Of a stretch of DNA of 64,000 nt, positions 34,241 through 43,140 are shown piece after piece. Where the stretch lies: assembly GCA_964342575.1 (NCBI GenBank), contig CAYFGZ010000003.1, forward strand, positions 1 to 64,000, in the 5' to 3' direction. The translations under genes and the position numbers were made by a program. Source of the stretch: GCA-002701455 sp964342575 (GTDB taxonomy: Bacteria > Pseudomonadota > Alphaproteobacteria > Thalassobaculales > Thalassobaculaceae). The notes under the pieces were generated by a model. It was not told the DNA's origin. It did no database searches and was given only the letters and a program-made list of their open reading frames with translations. Every line of letters begins with the position of its first letter. Position 1 is the stretch's first letter.

Positions 34241-35248
34241 TTGGATTATCGTTATTTAGGTCGATCGGGCTTAAAGGTATCACCTCTTTGCTTGGGCACC
34301 ATGCTATTTGGGCGCGAAACCTCGTCCCAGGAGAGCCAATTAATAATTGAATCGGCTAGGGAGATTGGCGTTAATTTTATCGACACGGCAGATACCTATG
34401 TTTCGGGAGACTCAGAGCGACTTGTTGGACGCTGCATTAAAACGTCAAGAAATTCGTGGGTTTTAGCCACTAAACTCGCTAACAAAATGAGTGATAATCC
34501 GAATAGTGGTGGTTTGTCTCGGAAATGGGTGTTACAGGCATGCGAAGATTCGTTAAAGCGACTCAAGAGTGAATACATAGATATTTATTATCTTCATAAG
34601 GAGGATCACAATACACCCTTGGAAGAGACTATAAAGGCTATGGGAGATTTGATAAGGGAAGGAAAAATTCGGTATTTTGGGCTATCAAATTACAGATCAT
34701 GGCGTGTGGCGGAGATCTGTAATATATGCGACAATTATGGTATTGATCGTCCTATAGTCAGCCAGCCGTATTATAATGCTATGAACCGAATGCCTGAGAT
34801 AGAACATATACCAGCGTGCGTAAATTATGGTTTGGGGGTCGTGCCTTACAGTCCCCTGGCACGGGGAGTACTGACCGGTAAATACTCAGAAAAAGGAAAG
34901 CCGGAGAAGGGTAGTAGGGTTGATCGCAAGGATCGCCGTATTATGCAAACAGAGTGGCGCCTCGAGTCTATTGAGATCGTAAAGAAAATCAAGAGCTATG
35001 CTAGAAAACGTGGCGCTACGACAATTGATATCGCTATAGGATGGTTACTTAATAACAGCGCTGTAGACTCTATAGTCGCTGGTCCACGAACACTCGATCA
35101 GTGGAATGCGTATGCTGCTGCCCTAAATTACAATTTTAACGCGGAAGATGAGGCGTTGATAGATAGATATGTAACGACAGGACACCCCTCGACCCCTGGT
35201 TACAACGACCCCTCGTACCCCATTGAAGGGCGGTATTCGAAAAGTTAG
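34241..35248 (+). CDS. Aldo/keto reductase
   Basis: NADPH-dependent carbonyl reductase of the YajO/Tas/MocA-like group, 335 residues, TIM barrel. The catalytic tetrad is visible: Asp in FIDTADTY, the following Tyr, Lys in LATKLANKM and His in YYLHKEDHNT. The coenzyme loop at the C-terminus includes SIVAGPRTLDQW. It starts with TTG at 34241 with AAGGGGG 5 bp upstream; the nearby ATG at 34236 is out of frame. The substrate is unknown. It converges with the tcuA-like gene. Confidence 0.9.
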   Translation: MDYRYLGRSGLKVSPLCLGTMLFGRETSSQESQLIIESAREIGVNFIDTADTYVSGDSERLVGRCIKTSRNSWVLATKLANKMSDNPNSGGLSRKWVLQACEDSLKRLKSEYIDIYYLHKEDHNTPLEETIKAMGDLIREGKIRYFGLSNYRSWRVAEICNICDNYGIDRPIVSQPYYNAMNRMPEIEHIPACVNYGLGVVPYSPLARGVLTGKYSEKGKPEKGSRVDRKDRRIMQTEWRLESIEIVKKIKSYARKRGATTIDIAIGWLLNNSAVDSIVAGPRTLDQWNAYAAALNYNFNAEDEALIDRYVTTGHPSTPGYNDPSYPIEGRYSKS

Positions 35249-35285
35249 TGTGGTTTTATTTTGGTCACAAATCAAAAAAAGTATG

Positions 35286-36770
35286 TCATGAACGGTAATT
35301 GGCCGCGCTTCTGCCTGCAATCCGACCGAAGACAGCCCCAGAAACCAGCCCAGTGCCGCCCGGATAATTGAAATGGAATAATCCACCGACCATCTCTCCG
35401 CAGCAAAACAACCCGGGTATTGGACGCCAATCGGTTCCAATAACCTGGGCATGATTGTTTACTTTTAGTCCGCCAAACGTAAAAGTAATGCCACCAGTGG
35501 CTGAGTATGCCACAAATGGTGGTTCATCCAACCGCAATGCCCAGTTTGTTTTGTTGGGAGTAAGATTAATGGTTGTAAGACCATCCTTCTTTGTTGGATC
35601 GAAGAGTTCGGGATCACAAGCTGCATGATTATAATCGTACAGTGTCCTTAAGGCTTGAGCTCGATCATCGATATCTAACAATTGAATTAACTCTTCTATA
35701 GTGTCGGCGGATACAGGTTCGCTGGTACTGTAACGGGGCTCCAGAAGATGAATAGTTTTTTGATCAAAAATTTGCCATGCCAGTGAACCAGGCTGCTTTA
35801 GAATTTCACCTCCATATTTGGCATAAGTATACAGGCCAACGTCTTCACCCTCATCGCAAAACCTCAACCCATTTCGATTAATCATTACACCGAAGGGGTA
35901 AGATAGGCGGTTCGACTTATCGGTTCGAGCTCGATCAGCAAACTCTGGCCACTCGTTGGAGATCGGCGTAGAATGCTTGCCAGACCATTGCCCCCAAGGC
36001 AATGCCCCAAGAGCTAATGCCATTCTCAGACCATCGCCTTGATTATGGGCCGTTCCTCTTACTTTTGCGTGGTCCCAGGGAGCGGCTAGATATTGGGAGC
36101 GCCACTGCGAATTAGCCTCAAACCCCCCGCACGCTAAAACGATTCCAGTACTGGTGATTTCCTTCAACCCGTCGGGTCCTTTAACGACAATCCCGCACAC
36201 TGCACCTTTATTATCCCTGATTAGATCAATTGCTGCCGTTTCATAGCGTATTTCAATTGAGTTTTTTTCTGTAGTCTTGAACCAATTTGTTGAAAGACCA
36301 ATTCCTTCGTGTTCTGCACGGATGATTGCACCTTTTTGCCATTTAATGCGATTTCCCACTTTTATGCCGGACAAGGTTGAAGCAGGCTCCATAGGAATTC
36401 CGCCATACTCATGGGCCCAACGGATTGTATCAAATGAATTATCAATCAAAATAGCGGCTAGTTCTTTGTCTGTTTTATTATGTGTCACCCGTAATAGATC
36501 ATTCCACATATCATTTTTTGTATAAGCTAGGACGTCTTCAAAGAAACCTGGAATTACCTCACCCGCCGTTGGAACCATTGCTTCTAACTCTTTCGGGTCA
36601 TCAAAGGCTATTCGGAATAACCCACCGGAAAAGAAAGTATTACCCCCTCGCTCCTGTCTATTGGCTTTTTCCAATACCAAAATGCGATTAGCCCCAGCCT
36701 CTCCAGCGGAATTGGCGGCGGCCAGAGCAGCGTTGCCGGCCCCGACAACAATTACATCATAATCGGGCAT
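35286..36770 (-). CDS. tcuA: FAD-dependent dehydrogenase, TcuA (tricarballylate dehydrogenase)-like
   Basis: Flavoprotein of the fumarate-reductase/succinate-dehydrogenase superfamily, 494 residues. The FAD motif VVVGAGNAALAAANSAGEAG is at the N-terminus, RGGNTFFSGGLFRIAF near residue 40, and FCCGEMVGGLFHFNYPGGTGLVSGAVFG at the end. This matches TcuA, which oxidises tricarballylate to cis-aconitate. The usual partner tcuB (iron-sulfur membrane electron acceptor) and transporter tcuC are not adjacent, so the physiological substrate could be another dicarboxylic or tricarboxylic acid. A strong AAGGAGG ribosome site precedes its ATG. Confidence 0.85.
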   Translation of the reverse strand: MPDYDVIVVGAGNAALAAANSAGEAGANRILVLEKANRQERGGNTFFSGGLFRIAFDDPKELEAMVPTAGEVIPGFFEDVLAYTKNDMWNDLLRVTHNKTDKELAAILIDNSFDTIRWAHEYGGIPMEPASTLSGIKVGNRIKWQKGAIIRAEHEGIGLSTNWFKTTEKNSIEIRYETAAIDLIRDNKGAVCGIVVKGPDGLKEITSTGIVLACGGFEANSQWRSQYLAAPWDHAKVRGTAHNQGDGLRMALALGALPWGQWSGKHSTPISNEWPEFADRARTDKSNRLSYPFGVMINRNGLRFCDEGEDVGLYTYAKYGGEILKQPGSLAWQIFDQKTIHLLEPRYSTSEPVSADTIEELIQLLDIDDRAQALRTLYDYNHAACDPELFDPTKKDGLTTINLTPNKTNWALRLDEPPFVAYSATGGITFTFGGLKVNNHAQVIGTDWRPIPGLFCCGEMVGGLFHFNYPGGTGLVSGAVFGRIAGRSAANYRS

Positions 36771-36946
36771 TTTAAGTTCCTCCTTATCGAGCTTTCATAG
36801 CACAAAAACTTGTATAAATTTTATTGTCTGTATTCCGGTTAAATATTAATCCGCATATGGATAGATTAGTAGTCCAGAGAAGCAATGGAACCGGGAGCAC
36901 AGTTGCAAAGAATTTCAGAAATTATATATAGAAAGGTATCTTTTAA

Positions 36947-38788
36947 TTAAGTAATCCCTTTGCTGCGACTTTGACGTTTCCGAACATGTATATCCAGGTA
37001 ACGTTTACGGAGCCTTATGTATCGGGGTGTTATCTCTACGAGTTCGTCCTCCTGAATATACGCAATAGCCATTTCTAAAGTCATCTTCATTGGAGGAGTT
37101 AGATCGATGGCATCGTCTTTCCCGGCGGCTCGAAAATTAGTAAGTTGTTTAGACTTAAGGGGATTGACTTCTAGATCATTGTTTCTTTTATGTTCACCTA
37201 TAATCATTCCACCATAGACCGCATCACCTGCATTAATCATTAATACACCTCTATCCTCTAGATTGAATAAGGCATACGGTGACGCTTTTCCCTTTTCTCG
37301 GGAGATCAGGACTCCCGTCCGCCGCCCGGGTATCTTCCCCTTATGTACCTCATAGCAATTAAACAATCTATTTAAGACGCCAGTTCCACGCGTTTGTGTC
37401 AAAAATTCCCCCTGATACCCTATAAGACCTCGAGACGGACATAAGAAGGTTAAACGTTGCTTGCCGCCAACTGAGGGATGCATTTCTTGAAGTTCTCCTT
37501 TTCGACTTGAAAGTCCTTTTACAACGATACCAGAATAATTTTCGTCAACATCAATTACGACCTCTTCAATCGGTTCCAATTGCCGCCCATTTGCCTGATC
37601 GAGTTTATAGAGTACGCGTGGTCTGCTAATAGACATTTCATAACCTTCTCTGCGCATTTGTTCTATTAGAACAGCAAGCTGCAGTTCGCCTCGACCCGAA
37701 ACTTCGAATGCGTCGTTTTCCATTGTTGTCGATACATTGATGGCTATGTTCCCCTCTGCTTCACGAAGCAGACGTTCTCCTAATGCGCGAGACGTCACTT
37801 TATCGCCATCGAGACCGGAAAAAGGACTGTCATTTATACTGAAGGTAACTGCAATGGTGGGTGGATCGATTGCCTCTGCTGATATTGGAATAGCTATACT
37901 TGGATCGGTAATTGTATCTGCAACAGTCGTTTTAGAAAGACCTGCTATTGCTATTATATCGCCTGCGGTAGCTGCATCCAAGGGCACTCTATCCAATCCC
38001 CTAAAGGCGAGAATCTTTGTTATTCTGCCTTCTTCTTTTATCTCACCGTCGCGGTTTACCGACCGTATCCTGGCATTGGACCTTATCTCTCCCGACGAGA
38101 TACGGCCAGTTAGTATTCTTCCAAGAAAATGATCGTGTTCCAGAGTCGTCACTAACATTCGAAACGGAAGATTTGTTTCAACCGATGGCATGGGGACGTG
38201 AGTTATTATTTTTTCAAATAAACATTTCATATTATCGAGGGGAAAATTTGGATCCTCCGATGCCCAACCTAATTTTGCTGACGTGAACAAAGTGGGGAAA
38301 TCCAGCTGTTCGTCCGTGGCCCCCATAGTGGTGAATAGATCGAACATTTCATCTTGCACCTCGAAAGCTCTTTGGTCTGGTTTATCAACTTTATTTACAA
38401 TCACTATGGGCTTCAATCCCAACCGTAACGCCTTCCCTAGTACAAATTTGGTTTGCGGCATCGTACCTTCTGCCGCATCGACTAGCACCAATACGCCGTC
38501 GACCATGGATAGTATGCGCTCTACTTCACCTCCAAAGTCCGCATGCCCTGGGGTATCAACGATATTAATTCGTATATCCTCCCATATGACTGATGTGCAT
38601 TTTGCTAGTATCGTGATTCCACGTTCACGTTCTAGATCACTGGAGTCTAAAACTCTTTCCGCAACCGTTTTATTTTTATGGAACGTACCCGATTGCTGAA
38701 GTAAGGCATCTACCAAAGTTGTCTTGCCATGATCTACATGTGCTATAATAGCGATATTTCGTAGTTCCATAGTAGTGGTTTCTTTCAT
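36947..38788 (-). CDS. typA: Ribosome-associated GTPase TypA/BipA
   Basis: Translational GTPase of about 607-613 residues with G1 AHVDHGKTTL, G2 region RERGITI, G3 DTPGHADFGG, G4 NKVDKP and G5 SAKLGW. It resembles elongation factor G in domain order and ends with the BipA-specific C-terminal domain (VEITPRYIRLRKRYL). It helps 50S assembly and stress adaptation. Start is ATG 38788 or ATG 38770; the latter, giving MELRNIAIIAHVDHGKT, is closer to most homologues. It is a single gene with a 176-bp gap to the tcuA gene downstream, in which nothing else was found. Confidence 0.96.
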   Translation of the reverse strand: MKETTTMELRNIAIIAHVDHGKTTLVDALLQQSGTFHKNKTVAERVLDSSDLERERGITILAKCTSVIWEDIRINIVDTPGHADFGGEVERILSMVDGVLVLVDAAEGTMPQTKFVLGKALRLGLKPIVIVNKVDKPDQRAFEVQDEMFDLFTTMGATDEQLDFPTLFTSAKLGWASEDPNFPLDNMKCLFEKIITHVPMPSVETNLPFRMLVTTLEHDHFLGRILTGRISSGEIRSNARIRSVNRDGEIKEEGRITKILAFRGLDRVPLDAATAGDIIAIAGLSKTTVADTITDPSIAIPISAEAIDPPTIAVTFSINDSPFSGLDGDKVTSRALGERLLREAEGNIAINVSTTMENDAFEVSGRGELQLAVLIEQMRREGYEMSISRPRVLYKLDQANGRQLEPIEEVVIDVDENYSGIVVKGLSSRKGELQEMHPSVGGKQRLTFLCPSRGLIGYQGEFLTQTRGTGVLNRLFNCYEVHKGKIPGRRTGVLISREKGKASPYALFNLEDRGVLMINAGDAVYGGMIIGEHKRNNDLEVNPLKSKQLTNFRAAGKDDAIDLTPPMKMTLEMAIAYIQEDELVEITPRYIRLRKRYLDIHVRKRQSRSKGIT

Positions 38789-39031
38789 TCGCGTTCAACC
38801 CCATAGGTGTAAAGCTATAGTGCGTTGTGGGGCTAATTATCGATACTGCATGATATGACAAACATTAGAGGCAAGATACTCCGTGAATAGTGCTTTAGAA
38901 ATGCGATACTTAATCTTTGAATAATCTATGTGAAATAGTTTATCATCAGGAGTTGCATGTTTTTTGTGTCCATAAGATATACAGTATTAAACAAAGATAA
39001 TTGCAAAAATATGTTATAGTTGAGTTTGAAT

Positions 39032-39355
39032 ATGGAAAAACAATATCATGCGCATGTATACTTTAATGACGATACACGGCAAGTGGCGCATCGTTTAAAG
39101 GCACGAATAAAAAAAACGTTTGATGTCGAAATTGGTAGTTTTCACGAAAAGTTGGTTGGACCGCATCCGAATTGGAGTTATCAAATCAAATTTAGCGGCA
39201 GAGCATTTGGGGAAATTGTACCTTGGCTTATGCGCAATCGTGATGGTCTGACTATTTTCATACATTCTTGCACTGGCGATAATTACAGCGACCATACAAA
39301 ATATGTCTGCTGGTTGGGAGCATCTAAACAATTAAAATTAGGAATATTCGAATAA
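39032..39355 (+). CDS. DOPA 4,5-dioxygenase family protein
   Basis: Small ring-cleaving dioxygenase-like protein, 107 residues, of the family that includes fungal and plant DOPA extradiol dioxygenases and bacterial homologues. Metal-ligand candidates are the HAHVYF His residues near residue 6, the VGPHPNW His and the IHSCTGDNYSDHTKY block near 80. ATG 39032 is chosen over TTG 39020. Its stop lies inside a hairpin shared with the converging exported-protein gene. Role is unknown in bacteria without an aromatic operon; no other aromatic-degradation gene is adjacent. Confidence 0.8.
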   Translation: MEKQYHAHVYFNDDTRQVAHRLKARIKKTFDVEIGSFHEKLVGPHPNWSYQIKFSGRAFGEIVPWLMRNRDGLTIFIHSCTGDNYSDHTKYVCWLGASKQLKLGIFE

Positions 39356-39369
39356 CGAATATTATTTTT
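39343..39369. terminator. Candidate bidirectional terminator between converging genes
   Basis: AATATTCG and CGAATATT form a perfect 8-bp stem with loop AATAA, followed by ATTTTT on the plus strand and with AAAATTA on the other side giving TAATTTT on the minus strand. It overlaps the stop codons of both converging genes. The stem is AT-rich, so strength is uncertain. Confidence 0.5.
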
Positions 39370-40150
39370 CGTCTTTCTTAACCGATCTATCGGGAAAAAA
39401 ATCAAGACAAACTTTTAATTTTTCCGTGGTCATCCCAGGGGACTCACTACAAGTAATATATAGTTCACGGCATTCTGTATAGTCTTTATCAGACGTATTG
39501 AACCTAAGGTCTTCGCATATCTCTGTAAATCTTTTGGCTAGTGTGACAAAAGACGACCCGGAGTCTCCTTGTACGGTGTCTGTCCTTTTATTCAAGGGTT
39601 GTACTCTTAAAAATTGAGCAATTGCTTCGTTGGCCCGATTGAGTGGGATTTCTGCCAACCCTTCATCTCCCATAAGTGTCCAATATTTAATATAAATATT
39701 TTCGCCTAGCATCATTTGACGCATAACCGGGGGTATTAGGCCAGGTGTAGCAGAGCCCCAGACAATGAATTCAATTTGTTTTCCACGTTGCTTATACAAA
39801 GTGGGGTTAAACCCTACCTCTAGTTTTTTTAAAGTTTCTAATTCAATTGCGTCGAAATTATCAACCCAAAATGTTGGCAACTTATTTTTTGTAAGCTGTT
39901 TTCGCATAGTTCGAGGCAGTCGGAATCTAGCCCATATACTATCATCTTTCTTTTTAAAAATATGCAGCCTATATCCCTTTGTTGTATTAATCCTCGCTTC
40001 TATAAAGGGTTTTTTGCTGACGGGATCTGTTAAAACTTCTACGTACCACTGAACTCGACTTCCCCAGCTCGGGTTAATGCTAAAAGCTGTCGTGATGATC
40101 ACAACTGAAAAGTATAAACAACAGTGGCGAAGACAACTTTTAAACCACAT
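39362..40150 (-). CDS. Exported protein of unknown function (IalB-like pattern?)
   Basis: I do not recognise a named family. The first 30 or so residues form a signal peptide (basic start, hydrophobic core VVIITTAF, then NPSWGS). The mature part has VQWYVEVLTD, KGYRLHIF, repeated strands and a segment YWTLMGDEGLAEIPLNRANEAIAQFL that recalls the invasion-associated IalB-like fold (inference). The C-terminal 70 residues carry four Cys (EICED, TECRE, ITCSE, KVCLD) and may form disulfides in the periplasm. Length is 262 residues. It converges with the DOPA-dioxygenase-like gene and is divergent from the alpha/beta hydrolase. Confidence 0.75.
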   Translation of the reverse strand: MWFKSCLRHCCLYFSVVIITTAFSINPSWGSRVQWYVEVLTDPVSKKPFIEARINTTKGYRLHIFKKKDDSIWARFRLPRTMRKQLTKNKLPTFWVDNFDAIELETLKKLEVGFNPTLYKQRGKQIEFIVWGSATPGLIPPVMRQMMLGENIYIKYWTLMGDEGLAEIPLNRANEAIAQFLRVQPLNKRTDTVQGDSGSSFVTLAKRFTEICEDLRFNTSDKDYTECRELYITCSESPGMTTEKLKVCLDFFPDRSVKKDEK

Positions 40151-40231
40151 ATTTTTCCTACTCTTTTTTTAAGTGCGGGTTATAGTCTATAGTTTTTGAG
40201 ACAGTGAGAAAACAGGTAACTACAAGTGATA

Positions 40232-41023
40232 ATGATAAAAGTTTTTATATTGGTAATTTTAGTTTACCTGTTGTTGGTAGCCGGGCTATTTGTCTTTCAA
40301 CGAAATATTTTGTTTGTACCTGGCAAGGTGAAGCCCGAAACCGTTGGCACTTTAGTGCCGGAAATGCAGGAGGTATTTCTTCACACCTCGGATGGGCTGT
40401 CACTTACCTCGTGGTTTTATCGTGGTGAGCCGGATAAGCATATCATTATATACTTTCAAGGTAATGCAGGAACTATAAGAGATAGAGATTATAAGGCACG
40501 TTTTTTTATGGACAGGGGGTATGGTGTTTTATTAGTGGGGTATAGAGGGTATGGAAAAAATCCCGGAAAACCAAGCGAATGGGGTTTAACGCTAGACGGC
40601 GAAGCTGCAATTGAATTTGCAAAAAAGGAGGCTTTTACAACTGATAGAATTATTTTATACGGTGAATCACTGGGGACCGGAGTTGTCGTTAATCTGGCAT
40701 CAAAAACCGAAGTGAATTCCATAATTTTGGAAGCTCCGTATACTTCTATCGAACATATAGCTAAGCATAGATATTGGTTTATTCCTGTTCGATATCTATT
40801 AAAGGATCGTTTTGATAGTATAAAAAAAATTGGGTCTATAAAAATTCCAGGCCTTGTATTGCATGGCGATCAAGACAGAGTAATTAGTGTCAGCTATGGA
40901 GAAGAATTATTTCAACACATGAATGAACCCAAGCAGTTTATAAAAGTTCCCGGTGGAAGACATAGTGATCTCTTTGATTATGGAGTGGGGGAGGAGATTA
41001 TTAAATTTGTTGAAGGCATGTAA
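40232..41023 (+). CDS. Membrane-anchored alpha/beta hydrolase (ABHD13/BEM46-like)
   Basis: Serine hydrolase of 263 residues with one N-terminal membrane segment (about residues 4-22). The nucleophile motif is LYGESLGTG near residue 150, the acid Asp lies in LHGDQDRVIS and the His in GGRHSDLF near 245. GNAGTIRDRDYKARFF with oxyanion-type GNAG and GYRGYGKNPGKPSE are typical of BEM46/ABHD13 proteins. Its substrate is unknown. GTG 40226 is an alternative start just two codons earlier. It converges with the minus-strand maturation genes. Confidence 0.85.
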   Translation: MIKVFILVILVYLLLVAGLFVFQRNILFVPGKVKPETVGTLVPEMQEVFLHTSDGLSLTSWFYRGEPDKHIIIYFQGNAGTIRDRDYKARFFMDRGYGVLLVGYRGYGKNPGKPSEWGLTLDGEAAIEFAKKEAFTTDRIILYGESLGTGVVVNLASKTEVNSIILEAPYTSIEHIAKHRYWFIPVRYLLKDRFDSIKKIGSIKIPGLVLHGDQDRVISVSYGEELFQHMNEPKQFIKVPGGRHSDLFDYGVGEEIIKFVEGM

Positions 41024-41037
41024 GCCAAGATAGGTGA

Positions 41038-41445
41038 TTATTGAAATGCTTTATTTGCGGCGGCGAACGGGAGCAGAACACAATCATGTCGAGCCGTTAC
41101 CGCCCTTACGGGTTCAAACATGGTCAAATCATCCCATGGAATAAATTTTTGGGTGCCACTTAGATAAGTTTTCAGGCTTTCGTATATAGAAACTAAGTCT
41201 TTAGGTTCGCATCCCACTGATTGAACCGCTAACACCTCAGACGCAGCCTCACATAGTGCGCAGGCCCTCACATTTAAACCAATCGTTTTGATAATATTTT
41301 CTTCGATTGCAAAATCTATTGTAACTCTATCACCACAAAGAGGATTGCTTACCTTTGCTGTATATATTGGATTTTCAATTGGAATCCGCAATCGGGAGCT
41401 ACGTGCAAACTTAATTATCTTTTCATGATAAAAGTTATCGGGCAT
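41038..41445 (-). CDS. IscU/NifU-like iron-sulfur cluster scaffold
   Basis: 135-residue relative of IscU/NifU N-terminal domain. Three cluster-binding Cys are in place: NPLCGDRV near residue 36, RACALCEAAS near 75 and TARHDCVLLPF near 123. Classical IscU has a similar three-Cys plus Asp arrangement, and SufU keeps three too. No iscS, sufS or hscA gene is near. It is the last gene, 4 bp behind the fused molybdenum-cofactor gene, of the minus-strand maturation run, so it probably helps put the 2Fe-2S clusters into the molybdenum hydroxylase (inference). Confidence 0.85.
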   Translation of the reverse strand: MPDNFYHEKIIKFARSSRLRIPIENPIYTAKVSNPLCGDRVTIDFAIEENIIKTIGLNVRACALCEAASEVLAVQSVGCEPKDLVSIYESLKTYLSGTQKFIPWDDLTMFEPVRAVTARHDCVLLPFAAANKAFQ

Positions 41446-41449
41446 TAGA

Positions 41450-43123
41450 TTAACTATCCCCGCTAGATGATTGAGTTATAAAAGCTTTTAATTCTTCGGG
41501 AGTGTCGAGATCCAATAATATGCTATCGTCTTTCATTTCAACTTCTATTACGTTTTCTGCGTACTCCTTGATTAAGCTCTTGGCACCTGTGTCTCCTTCA
41601 ACAGTGGTTATCTCATGAAAAAAGTTATGGCTGATAAGAACCGGGTTACCTCTTCGTCCATTCCATTTGGGGACGCATATTTCTTTGCTAGACGATGGGT
41701 CATAGGCATCAATTAATTGGTTAATATGTGAAGCTTTTATTTCCGGCATATCTCCTAAACATATGATTACGGCCCGAGCTATTTTTTGTAATGTCCGCAC
41801 GCCAATATTTAAGGATCGACTCAAGCCTTCTCTATAGTTAGCGTTGTAGGCAAACTTTATGGATAATCCCTTTAATGCTTGATGTATTTTCTCTGATTGG
41901 TAACCTGTCACTATCGTGAGAGAATCTATTTTTGATTCGAGAATGTTTTCGGCAACGTGTCTAATCATTGGAACGTTGTTGATTGGAGCTAGTAATTTAT
42001 TTTTTCTACCCATCCGTCGAGATTGACCAGCACCTAATAATAAAGCGTGAATGCCTTTCCTAGAGTTAGAAATACAACTCGTTGACGCTGAAATATTCTT
42101 AGGTGAGTTTAGGCGACTTACTCTTGATCTGGGCAATGGTCTCGTGGGAATGTCTTTCAGCAGGCCTCCGGCTCCCATATCCATAATTACACCAGAATTT
42201 ACCGGCATATCTGTAAAAACCCGTTGGAGAACCCAATCGAAGCCGTTGAGTTTTGGGGAACGTGCGCAACCAGGTATTCCAATTACGAACATATTGCCAA
42301 GGGAACCTATCAGGATTAAATTGCCTGGATCAACCGGCATGCCAAAATGCTCTATACTTCCCCCTGCCTTTTCTATTGCCGCTGGAACAACATCTCTCCT
42401 ATCCACGATGGCAGATGCCCCAGCTATTAATGTAACTTCAACATTTTTGCTCATACAGTATTTTAGCTCTTTTGCTAAGGCGTCTATATCGTGGGTACAA
42501 CGTCTTTCTTCAAAAAGTTCATTGCTTAGTTGCAATAATCTAGAATTCGTTACATCTTGGGTAGCGTCGAGCACAGACTCCTTTATGCCAGAGAGCTTTG
42601 TTTGAACTAGTATAGTGTGTTTTTTGATGAACGGTTTAACTTCTATAATAGAAGATAGATCTGTAATGAACTGTTCTATCTTCGTTATTAAATCCTCGGA
42701 CACAGCAAACGGAATTATCTTTAGTGTAGCAACCATTTGACCTTTGTTTACATAATGTAAAGGTGGTACTAAACCTAATGTTATCGCTTCATCAATGTTA
42801 TTAAATGAGTTTACATGTTTAATTTTATAGGTAACCAGTCCTGGGCATTCGGCGTAAATATTGCAGCGACCCGTATGAGCAGGACCTTTGGAAAGATTGT
42901 TCCCTGTCAGTAGTGAACCAATTCTATCGGCCGCTACATCTTCTTCTATATCTCCATTTTCTAACTTAGCACAAATTAAAGTTATAAAGCCTTCATTCTT
43001 TAGAAGTAGAATATCCTCCGGTGAAAGTTTTCTACCTTTTTTAAAGGTTTTTGTCTTTAAACGTATGCTGTGGGCGAGGATCCCATCGTCTATTTCGTCT
43101 ATATTAAATTCACCAAATAACAC
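41450..43123 (-). CDS. Fused molybdopterin-binding domain plus MocA-like cytidylyltransferase
   Basis: Two-part protein of 557 residues. The first about 340 residues are a molybdopterin-binding/MoeA-like module: VTLIAGASAIVDRRDVVPAAIEKAGGSIEHFGMPVDPGN is the MPT-binding region. A linker (about 340-355) leads to a nucleotidyltransferase domain with LLLGAGQSRRMGRKNKLLAPINN near residue 358 and LGDMPEI. This second half resembles MocA, which makes molybdopterin cytosine dinucleotide for xanthine-oxidase-type enzymes. It likely supplies the cofactor for the coxL-type subunit encoded in the same locus. Confidence 0.9.
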   Translation of the reverse strand: MLFGEFNIDEIDDGILAHSIRLKTKTFKKGRKLSPEDILLLKNEGFITLICAKLENGDIEEDVAADRIGSLLTGNNLSKGPAHTGRCNIYAECPGLVTYKIKHVNSFNNIDEAITLGLVPPLHYVNKGQMVATLKIIPFAVSEDLITKIEQFITDLSSIIEVKPFIKKHTILVQTKLSGIKESVLDATQDVTNSRLLQLSNELFEERRCTHDIDALAKELKYCMSKNVEVTLIAGASAIVDRRDVVPAAIEKAGGSIEHFGMPVDPGNLILIGSLGNMFVIGIPGCARSPKLNGFDWVLQRVFTDMPVNSGVIMDMGAGGLLKDIPTRPLPRSRVSRLNSPKNISASTSCISNSRKGIHALLLGAGQSRRMGRKNKLLAPINNVPMIRHVAENILESKIDSLTIVTGYQSEKIHQALKGLSIKFAYNANYREGLSRSLNIGVRTLQKIARAVIICLGDMPEIKASHINQLIDAYDPSSSKEICVPKWNGRRGNPVLISHNFFHEITTVEGDTGAKSLIKEYAENVIEVEMKDDSILLDLDTPEELKAFITQSSSGDS

Positions 43124-43140
43124 TTCACTTACTCACAAGG

